Virus record (IMG/VR): IMGVR_UViG_3300037119_005966
Location: 1 to 24,183 of that record
Source: a virus
Length of the DNA stretch: 24,183 nt
Strand: one strand, 5' to 3'
This document shows positions 12,226-16,216 of the stretch, piece after piece. The notes under the pieces were generated by a model. The model did not search any database, had not been told where the DNA came from, and saw only the letters and a program-made list of their open reading frames with translations. Both the position numbers and the translations under genes were made by a program. The first letter of the stretch is position 1, and every line of letters starts with the position of its first letter.

Positions 12226-12296
12226 TGCTTGGTGGGGTAATGGCAGCCCAATCGGTTCTGGCCCGATCAGTCTAGGTTCGAATCCTAGCCGAGCAG
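12226..12296 (+). tRNA. tRNA-Gln(CTG)
   Basis: The acceptor is TGCTTGG/CCGAGCA with discriminator G. The anticodon stem ATCGG/CCGAT has loop TTCTGGC and the T stem is CTAGG/CCTAG. The trailer is CTTC. Confidence 0.94.
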
Positions 12297-12302
12297 CTTC
12301 TC

Positions 12303-12374
12303 TGGTCCGTAGTTCAGTGGCAGAACGCCTCGCTGTTAACGAGGATGCCGCAGGTTCGAATCCTGCCGGACCAG
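12303..12374 (+). tRNA. tRNA-Asn(GTT)
   Basis: The acceptor TGGTCCG/CGGACCA is perfect and the anticodon stem CCTCG/CGAGG has loop CTGTTAA. The discriminator is G and the trailer CTTCAT. Confidence 0.95.
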
Positions 12375-12380
12375 CTTCAT

Positions 12381-12454
12381 CAAGGCGTAGGCCAGTCTGG
12401 TAGGTCGCTCCCCTCGGGAGGGAGAAGTCGAAGGTTCGAATCCTTCCGTCTTGA
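12381..12454 (+). tRNA. tRNA-Pro(CGG)
   Basis: The acceptor is CAAGGCG/CGTCTTG and the anticodon stem CTCCC/GGGAG has loop CTCGGGA. The trailer is CTCAC. Confidence 0.93.
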
Positions 12455-12459
12455 CTCAC

Positions 12460-12533
12460 GGAGACGTAGCTCAGTTGGTTAGAGTGCTTCCCTGTCACGG
12501 AAGAAGTCGCGGGTTCGAGTCCCGTCGTTTCCG
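12460..12533 (+). tRNA. tRNA-Asp(GTC)
   Basis: The acceptor is GGAGACG/CGTTTCC and the anticodon stem CTTCC/GGAAG has loop CTGTCAC. The discriminator is G and the trailer CTCAC. Confidence 0.95.
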
Positions 12534-12538
12534 CTCAC

Positions 12539-12610
12539 GCCGCGTTCGTCCAGTGGTTAGGATGCCGCCCTCTCAAGGCGGAGGCACGAGTTCGACTCTC
12601 GTACGCGGTA
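12539..12610 (+). tRNA. tRNA-Glu(CTC)
   Basis: The acceptor is GCCGCGT/ACGCGGT and the anticodon stem CCGCC/GGCGG has loop CTCTCAA. The trailer is CTCAA. Confidence 0.94.
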
Positions 12611-12615
12611 CTCAA

Positions 12616-12688
12616 GGCGCTGTGGTCTAATGGTCATGATGCCGGCCTTTCAAGCCGGACGATGCGAGTTCGAATCTCGTCGGCGCTT
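12616..12688 (+). tRNA. tRNA-Glu(TTC)
   Basis: The acceptor is GGCGCTG/CGGCGCT (first pair G-T) and the anticodon stem CCGGC/GCCGG has loop CTTTCAA. The trailer is CTCCC. Confidence 0.92.
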
Positions 12689-12693
12689 CTCCC

Positions 12694-12767
12694 GTCGCTG
12701 TAGCTCAGTTGGACAGAGTGCCTCCCTGCGAAGGAGGAAGTCGAAGGTTCGAGTCCTTCCAGTGACG
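12694..12767 (+). tRNA. tRNA-Arg(GCG)
   Basis: The acceptor is GTCGCTG/CAGTGAC and the anticodon stem CCTCC/GGAGG has loop CTGCGAA. G34 is unusual, since bacteria normally read CGN with an A34 that becomes inosine. The trailer is CTCC. Confidence 0.93.
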
Positions 12768-12771
12768 CTCC

Positions 12772-12840
12772 GGGGCTAAGGTCATGGCGACCAAGCGGAT
12801 TCCAAACCCGCAGGCCGGTGTTCGATTCATCGTAGCCCCG
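12772..12840 (+). tRNA. tRNA-Trp(CCA)
   Basis: The acceptor GGGGCTA/TAGCCCC is perfect. The anticodon loop TTCCAAA sits on GCGG/CCGC pairs, the D stem is GGTC/GACC and the discriminator is G. The trailer is CTTC. Confidence 0.92.
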
Positions 12841-12844
12841 CTTC

Positions 12845-12926
12845 GCGTCTCTGGCGGAATTGGTATACGCGCACGGTTTAGGCCCGTGTGTCTTACGACA
12901 TGAGGGTTCGACTCCCTCGGGACGCA
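12845..12926 (+). tRNA. tRNA-Leu(TAG)
   Basis: A class II tRNA with acceptor GCGTCTC/GGGACGC, anticodon stem CACGG/CCGTG with loop TTTAGGC, and variable arm TGTC-TTAC-GACA. The trailer is CTTCAC. Confidence 0.95.
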
Positions 12927-12932
12927 CTTCAC

Positions 12933-13005
12933 GCCTCTTTGGCTCAGTGGACGGAGCGCGCGGTTTCGGCCCGCGAGGTCCCGGGTTCGAATCCTGGAAG
13001 GGGCG
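12933..13005 (+). tRNA. tRNA-Arg(TCG)
   Basis: The acceptor is GCCTCTT/AAGGGGC and the anticodon stem CGCGG/CCGCG has loop TTTCGGC. The discriminator is G and the trailer CTTCAC. Confidence 0.94.
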
Positions 13006-13011
13006 CTTCAC

Positions 13012-13085
13012 GGTGTAGGTAGCTCAACAGGCAGAGCTCTCGGTTGTGGTCCGAGCGGTTGCGGGTTCGATTCCCGTCCTACACC
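13012..13085 (+). tRNA. tRNA-His(GTG)
   Basis: The acceptor is GTGTAGG/CCTACAC, and G13012 pairs with the discriminator C13085 as the G-1:C73 hallmark of His tRNA. The anticodon stem CTCGG/CCGAG has loop TTGTGGT. The trailer is CTCAT. Confidence 0.95.
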
Positions 13086-13090
13086 CTCAT

Positions 13091-13164
13091 CGGGGCATGG
13101 CGCAGTCTGGTAGCGCTCTGGCATGGGAGTCCAGAGGTCGCAGGTTCGAATCCTGCTGTCCCGA
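13091..13164 (+). tRNA. tRNA-Pro(GGG)
   Basis: The acceptor is CGGGGCA/TGTCCCG and the anticodon loop ATGGGAG sits on CTGG/CCAG with one C-T mismatch at the loop. The trailer is CTTC. Confidence 0.9.
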
Positions 13165-13168
13165 CTTC

Positions 13169-13250
13169 CGATCCGTGGTGGAACTGGTATACACGTCGTC
13201 TTGAGGAGGCGGTGCTTCACGGCATGAGGGTTCGACTCCCTCCGGATCGA
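13169..13250 (+). tRNA. tRNA-Leu(GAG)
   Basis: A class II tRNA with acceptor CGATCCG/CGGATCG, T stem GAGGG/CCCTC and anticodon loop CTTGAGG on a stem with one bulged G. The trailer is CTTC. Confidence 0.88.
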
Positions 13251-13254
13251 CTTC

Positions 13255-13338
13255 GCCTCTGTGTTGGAATAGGCAGACTCGGCCGTTTCAAAAGCGGCTG
13301 CTCGACAGAGCGTGCAGGTTCGAATCCTGTCAGAGGCA
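13255..13338 (+). tRNA. tRNA-Leu(CAA)
   Basis: A class II tRNA with acceptor GCCTCTG/CAGAGGC and anticodon stem GCCGT/GCGGC with loop TTCAAAA. The variable arm is CTGCTC-GACAGAGCG. Confidence 0.92.
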
Positions 13339-13342
13339 TCAT

Positions 13343-13414
13343 CGCTGCGTAGCTCAGAGGCAGAGCAGGGCTTTCATACGGCTTGTGCCGGAGGTTCGAT
13401 TCCTCCCGTAGCGA
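13343..13414 (+). tRNA. tRNA-Met(CAT) or tRNA-Ile2(CAT)
   Basis: The acceptor is CGCTGCG/CGTAGCG, the anticodon loop TTCATAC sits on a stem with several G-T pairs, and the T stem is GGAGG/CCTCC. The 1:72 pair is intact, so it is not the initiator type. If C34 is converted to lysidine it would read ATA instead. The trailer is CTTC. Confidence 0.88.
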
Positions 13415-13418
13415 CTTC

Positions 13419-13486
13419 GTCCTCGAAGGCGGAACTCTTCTGGCCTCCTAAGCCGTGAGACGCAGGTTCGAATCCTGCCGGGGACT
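13419..13486 (+). tRNA. tRNA-Arg(CCT), short D arm
   Basis: The acceptor is GTCCTCG/CGGGGAC, the T stem GCAGG/CCTGC and the anticodon loop CTCCTAA is on TGGC/GCCG. It is only 68 nt long, with a reduced D arm (AAG...CTT). Confidence 0.85.
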
Positions 13487-13560
13487 TGCGGAGTAGAGAA
13501 GTGGCTATCTCGCTGTCCTCATAAGTCAGAGAACGCTAGGTTCGAATCCTGCCTCCGCCA
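13487..13560 (+). tRNA. Initiator-like tRNA-fMet(CAT)
   Basis: The acceptor pairs GCGGAG/CTCCGC, but the first pair is a T-C mismatch, the 1:72 mispair typical of bacterial initiator tRNA. The anticodon loop CTCATAA and the pattern GCGGAGTAGAG...CTATCTCG follow initiator tRNAs. The usual three G-C pairs of the anticodon stem are not conserved, and the T stem has a C-C mismatch. Its 3' 25 bases overlap the end of the HNH gene on the other strand. Confidence 0.78.
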
Positions 13561-13841
13561 TGCTTGTGTTCCTTCCTGTGGCAATTAGCGCAGAGGACGA
13601 CACACTTATCGAGCTCCGCTTGCAGCTTCTCCCGGCCGAACGTTCTATGGACGGCCTCGGGGATGTTGAACAGCTTTGGCCCCTTGACGTGGTGAAAGTC
13701 AAGGCAGCAGGGGTCCTGTTCGTCGCAGCGGGTGCATCCGTGCGAAAGAATCTCGTCTAGCCGAACGCGGACCGCAGCACGGCGCTTTCGATGGTACTCA
13801 TCGATGTATTCCTTGCGCTTTCCCGTGTAACGACTCGCCAT
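13536..13841 (-). CDS. HNH endonuclease (101 aa)
   Basis: A compact HNH nuclease. It carries the zinc pair CTRC (C36, C39), the catalytic DFHH (D48, H50, H51) and CANCHRKEH (C84, C87, H88) in the usual order. The N-terminus is basic, for DNA binding. It is of the free-standing type often found as a mobile gene beside phage tRNAs. The C-terminal eleven or so residues (HGGGRIRT) are encoded by the antisense strand of the initiator-like tRNA. The ATG at 13841 lies 6 nt after TAACAT of an extended -10, so the mRNA is probably leaderless. Confidence 0.9.
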   Translation of the reverse strand: MASRYTGKRKEYIDEYHRKRRAAVRVRLDEILSHGCTRCDEQDPCCLDFHHVKGPKLFNIPEAVHRTFGREKLQAELDKCVVLCANCHRKEHKHGGGRIRT

Positions 13842-13847
13842 GTGGTT

Positions 13848-13856
13848 ATGTTAGCA
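13848..13856 (-). promoter_or_regulatory. Extended -10 TGCTAACAT, leaderless, for HNH gene
   Basis: TG-C-TAACAT ends 6 nt before the HNH start codon. It is divergent from the small RNA promoter at 13884. Confidence 0.6.
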
Positions 13857-13883
13857 GTCATAGCGCATCGCGTCAGCCTAATC

Positions 13884-13892
13884 TGGTACGAT
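13884..13892 (+). promoter_or_regulatory. Extended -10 TGGTACGAT of a small RNA
   Basis: The site has the recurring TGGTACGNT form. The expected start, G13899, is the first base of a hairpin. No gene on this strand follows before the terminator. Confidence 0.65.
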
Positions 13893-13898
13893 TACCTT

Positions 13899-13963
13899 GT
13901 CTCAGGCGGCTAGGGGAAGGCGACCGAGACGCACGAGAGGCGTCACCTTCGGGTGGCGCCTTT
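13899..13963 (+). ncRNA. Candidate small non-coding RNA (about 65 nt)
   Basis: This segment is bounded by a promoter on the left and a strong terminator on the right, with no start codon inside. GTCTC at the predicted 5' end pairs with GAGAC (13926-13930), extended by GG/CC across a bulged A. The loop holds the purine run AGGGGAAGG, which resembles a Shine-Dalgarno sequence. A terminator hairpin follows. It lies between the HNH gene and a leftward operon. A regulatory or decoy role is inference. Confidence 0.55.
13939..13963 (+). terminator. Intrinsic terminator with UUCG loop
   Basis: GGCGTCACC, TTCG, GGTGGCGCC forms nine base pairs (one G-T) and is followed by TTT. It can end the small RNA and any read-through from tRNA array 3. 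The reverse strand has only a weak T tract. Confidence 0.8.
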
Positions 13964-13970
13964 CGCATTT

Positions 13971-14666
13971 CTACGGGTTGATCTTCGTCCAGAAGTCGTC
14001 GCGCGGCTCGTACAACTCGGTCAGCGCCGAGACGTTGTAGACACGCTTGCCGGCAAGCCAGTGGCGGCCGTGCGCCTCGTGGATGTGGCCGCAGACCGTG
14101 ATCGAAGGCTGCGCAAGCCGGATCGCCGAGGCTAGGTGCTTGTCGCCGACGTGGCCGCCGCCGAAGTTTCCGTACTTGTTACGCTGCTTCTCGGAGGTCG
14201 GGATGTAGTCGCCCGCGCGGTACGGCGGCCCGTGGCTCATCAGAATGTCGATGCCGGACGTGATCGCCTGCCCGCGAAGTTCGAGCGCCTCGTCGCTGGC
14301 GTAGAACGCCCACCGGGGCAGCCCCGGAACCCACGGAGTACCGTAGATGCGCAGGCCGTCATGCTCGGTCTCGGTGTCCTGCAACAGCGTCCACGGCAAG
14401 TCGGGGATCAGGTTCGGATGCTCGCCGACGAAGTCGTGGTTGCCCCAAATCGCGATCGTCGGCAGGCTTAGCCGCTCTAGCCATCCCCGGAACTCGTGGT
14501 CAAGCCAGTCGGCCTGCTCAGTCGAGCCGGACGTGACGGCGCCCATCGGGTTAGACGAGACGTTGCGCAGGAAGTCAGGGCAAATGTCGCCGACCAGCAG
14601 GATCGCCGAGGCGTCGGCCGGAGGATCGACAAGCTGCCCGTGAAGGTCAGCGGCCGCGTAAATCAC
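13971..14666 (-). CDS. Metallophosphoesterase (231 aa)
   Basis: A second calcineurin-like phosphoesterase, distinct from the one at 3735. Motifs are ADLHG (D7, H9), LLVGD (D27), IWGNHDF, MSHGPP and CGHIHEAHG, in the order of the MPPED/UPF0046-like group. These are Mn- or Fe-dependent phosphodiesterases; the substrate is unknown. The GTG at 14666 begins directly at the conserved strand and lies 3 nt after the previous stop. It is the last gene of the seven-gene leftward operon that ends near the UUCG terminator. Confidence 0.88.
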   Translation of the reverse strand: MIYAAADLHGQLVDPPADASAILLVGDICPDFLRNVSSNPMGAVTSGSTEQADWLDHEFRGWLERLSLPTIAIWGNHDFVGEHPNLIPDLPWTLLQDTETEHDGLRIYGTPWVPGLPRWAFYASDEALELRGQAITSGIDILMSHGPPYRAGDYIPTSEKQRNKYGNFGGGHVGDKHLASAIRLAQPSITVCGHIHEAHGRHWLAGKRVYNVSALTELYEPRDDFWTKINP

Positions 14667-14669
14667 GGC

Positions 14670-14786
14670 CTACCGCCAGCGCCCGCGAATGTCCTTGGTC
14701 CCGCCCTTGGTCGAGCGAATGACGAGGACCGAGATGAGGACTACGGCGCAGATCGCGCCAACGATGAGAAAGTCAATCGGTGTCAT
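14670..14786 (-). CDS. Single-pass membrane protein (38 aa)
   Basis: MTPIDFLIVGAICAVVLISVLVIR forms one transmembrane helix, followed by a basic tail (STKGGTKDIRGRWR). The start at 14786 is preferred over a longer frame because GAAGGAG lies 8 nt upstream. That ribosome site lies inside the end of the MazG-like gene, showing tight coupling. The family is unknown. Confidence 0.7.
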   Translation of the reverse strand: MTPIDFLIVGAICAVVLISVLVIRSTKGGTKDIRGRWR

Positions 14787-15183
14787 GTGATTCTCCTTCG
14801 ATGATCGAGACGAACCGGGACATGTCAGCGTCGAAGTAGTTAGGTCCCTTCGTCGGCTTCGTTCCAGGTCCGGCAGGTGTCTTGGACATGTTGGAACGGT
14901 GAACCTCGTCGTAGGCCGCTTCAAAGGGTAGTCCTAGCGCGATCGCCGTTCCTTCGACAACGTAGCACAGATCGATGGTCTCCTTCAAGACCTTCTGCAT
15001 AAGTTCGACGCACCGGACCGGGTCGTCGGCGTAGCAGAGCGCCTGTAGCTCGGCCATCAGTTCCTCGTACTCTTCGCGGATCAGGCGGCCGCGAAAGCGC
15101 ACGAGCTCGGGGTCGGGGACGAGCGGCGGCATCGGCGGGGCCGGGTGGCCGTAGCGCTCGTGGAACTTCTTGACCCTACTCAT
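14773..15183 (-). CDS. MazG-like nucleotide pyrophosphohydrolase (136 aa)
   Basis: An all-alpha NTP pyrophosphohydrolase. The metal-binding signature is EEYEEL (E37, E38, E40, E41) followed by KETIDL (E68, D71), then DEVHRSNMSK, a typical MazG-family segment. Phage members hydrolyse non-canonical or excess (d)NTPs or act on alarmones, and would fit with the phage ribonucleotide reductase in nucleotide-pool control. The start ATG overlaps the TAG of the upstream 60-aa gene, and the C-terminus overlaps the next gene. Confidence 0.85.
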   Translation of the reverse strand: MSRVKKFHERYGHPAPPMPPLVPDPELVRFRGRLIREEYEELMAELQALCYADDPVRCVELMQKVLKETIDLCYVVEGTAIALGLPFEAAYDEVHRSNMSKTPAGPGTKPTKGPNYFDADMSRFVSIIEGESHDTD

Positions 15184-15358
15184 CGGCGAGCCTGCTCACC
15201 TTGTAGCGCCGATCGGCGGGCAAGTACAGGCAGTCTCCGTTCGCGCTCCTGAGTACGAGGAACGCGCCTTCGGTGTAGACGGCCTTCGCCGTGTACTCGG
15301 CGTACCAGCGCTTCGGGCCGCCCGCCTTCGCGTAGTAGACCTCGACGCTGTAGATCAG
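15176..15358 (-). CDS. Unknown 60-aa protein with apparent CTG start
   Basis: An open frame with strong G/C third positions runs from LIYSVEVYYAK to KVSRLADE, filling the gap between two operon genes. No ATG, GTG or TTG occurs in frame before the stop-to-start junction. CTG at 15358 overlaps the TGA of the upstream gene (CTGA), mimicking the ATGA overlaps elsewhere, so CTG (or ATC) is the likely start. The protein appears beta-rich (IYSVEVYYA, AFLVLRS, CLYLP). The stop overlaps the MazG-like start. Confidence 0.6.
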   Translation of the reverse strand: MIYSVEVYYAKAGGPKRWYAEYTAKAVYTEGAFLVLRSANGDCLYLPADRRYKVSRLADE

Positions 15359-15570
15359 CGACCCCCGGGTCGCGAGTGACGCACGCGCCGCGCGCGCTTG
15401 CGCTGCGTCAGCTTCTTCGGGCGGCTCGCCTTGCGAATCGCGGCAGCCCGGACGCGCGCCTTCTTCTTCGCGCTCGGCTTCGGCAGATTCCTAGGACCCC
15501 TATCGCTCCGAGGTTCGCCCGGCTGCTCGCCGAGGAAGGTGTCGATCTTGGAGAGAGCGTCGCTCGGCAT
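15355..15570 (-). CDS. Small basic protein (71 aa)
   Basis: The N-terminal 20 residues are neutral to acidic (SKIDTFLGEQPGEP). The rest is highly basic (KPSAKKKARVRAAAIRKAS, LTQRKRARRVRHSR), suggesting binding to DNA or RNA. The ATG lies one base after the stop of the upstream gene. The coding sequence contains TTCCTAGGACCCCTA, which matches a segment of the left-end CCTAGG region at 195-208. The family is unknown. Confidence 0.65.
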   Translation of the reverse strand: MPSDALSKIDTFLGEQPGEPRSDRGPRNLPKPSAKKKARVRAAAIRKASRPKKLTQRKRARRVRHSRPGGR

Positions 15571-15571
15571 C

Positions 15572-15871
15572 CTAGGGCTTCTTCATCTTGAATAGCTTGC
15601 GGCGCTCGCGCTGGATGCGCTCGGAGGCGTCGCGAATCTTCTGCCGGTTGCGCTCGGCCACGCCGGTCTGCGGGCCGTAGGGGAAGCGTCCGATTTCGGT
15701 GCGCAGAGGGGCCATGGCCTCCTTGAGGCGCATCAGCGCGAGGTCAATGTCGATCTTGCGCTGGTTGGACTGCTTGTTGGTCCGCCGCGCATGCGTCTGG
15801 CGCACCGCCTGCGCGAACACGACCGCCGCGTCGGCGTTCTCGATCAGTCCGTCAGCGAGGGTCGCCGGCAC
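15572..15871 (-). CDS. Unknown helical protein (99 aa)
   Basis: The protein is predicted mostly helical with a basic C-terminus (RQKIRDASERIQRERRKLFKMKK), possibly a coiled coil or nucleic-acid contact. The GTG at 15871 overlaps the TAG of the upstream zinc-finger gene, indicating coupling. No catalytic motif is visible. Confidence 0.65.
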   Translation of the reverse strand: MPATLADGLIENADAAVVFAQAVRQTHARRTNKQSNQRKIDIDLALMRLKEAMAPLRTEIGRFPYGPQTGVAERNRQKIRDASERIQRERRKLFKMKKP

Positions 15872-15981
15872 TACGCGCTCCGCCAGAAGTGGAACACGCA
15901 GCAGCCGCGAACGATCGCGGGGAAGTTGCAGCGCGGCCTTGAGCAGCGCGAGAGGTCTGTCGGCTCAATCAGAATCGGCAT
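15871..15981 (-). CDS. Tiny zinc-finger-like protein (36 aa)
   Basis: It has C13, C18, C27, C28 and H31 (CSRPRC...RGCCVFH), a pattern like the short C-x4-C-x8-C-x(2-3)-H knuckles of small phage and actinobacterial proteins. The start at 15981 is preferred over an upstream in-frame ATG because TACGAT of a TGGTACGAT box lies 7 nt before it and no ribosome site is present. It is first in the seven-gene leftward operon. It could bind DNA or RNA. Confidence 0.65.
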   Translation of the reverse strand: MPILIEPTDLSRCSRPRCNFPAIVRGCCVFHFWRSA

Positions 15982-15988
15982 GAACGGA

Positions 15989-15997
15989 ATCGTACCA
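15989..15997 (-). promoter_or_regulatory. Extended -10 TGGTACGAT for the seven-gene leftward operon
   Basis: TACGAT ends 7 nt before the ATG at 15981, giving a leaderless or near-leaderless transcript. Confidence 0.65.
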
Positions 15998-16101
15998 CAT
16001 CGAGTCGCGCCATGTGCGTCTCGAAGGGGCCAAAAAGACGATGAAGTGGTACGAATGTGGGGGTCACTACTTGGCTTAAACACTGGCGATTTCGCACGTC
16101 A

Positions 16102-16133
16102 CCCCGTTACTCCCTATGTTAGGGAGTACGGGG
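16102..16133. other. Strong hairpin/palindrome between the leftward operon and the portal gene
   Basis: CCCCG-T-TACTCCCTA, loop TGT, TAGGGAGTA-CGGGG forms 14 bp with one bulged T. No T-run follows on either strand. It lies in a 235-bp intergenic region between a weak rightward TGGTACGAA (16047) and a leftward TGGTACGTT (16178-16186), so both could transcribe through it. It may be an operator, a processing site or a structured RNA element. Confidence 0.6.
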
Positions 16134-16177
16134 TCGGCGACATGGCCTGCCGGACGCTCAAATCCAAGGCGGTTGCA

Positions 16178-16186
16178 AACGTACCA
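16178..16186 (-). promoter_or_regulatory. Extended -10 TGGTACGTT, leftward, no obvious gene
   Basis: It fits TGGTACGNT. Downstream on this strand only a nine-codon frame (MSPTPYSLT, 16116-16143) precedes the hairpin at 16102-16133. It may make a short RNA or leader. Confidence 0.4.
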
Positions 16187-16203
16187 CCGGGCGGCTTGTG
16201 CGG

Positions 16204-16209
16204 TAGCCT
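16204..16209 (+). promoter_or_regulatory. -10 box TAGCCT, leaderless spacing, for portal gene
   Basis: GGTAGCCT lies 7 nt before the portal ATG at 16217 and repeats the string found before 7762 and 11243. Confidence 0.55.
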
Positions 16210-16216
16210 ACCTATC

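Noticed and set aside
11680-12498. 272-codon minus-strand open frame and similar frames across tRNA arrays
   Set aside because: They read through several tRNAs; translations contain the recurring Arg/Ser/Pro and F-E-P patterns given by antisense T-arm sequence.
15791-16216. Upstream in-frame extension of the portal gene
   Set aside because: It would overlap the leftward zinc-finger operon start and the intergenic hairpin. Domain homology and the TAGCCT box support the start at 16217.
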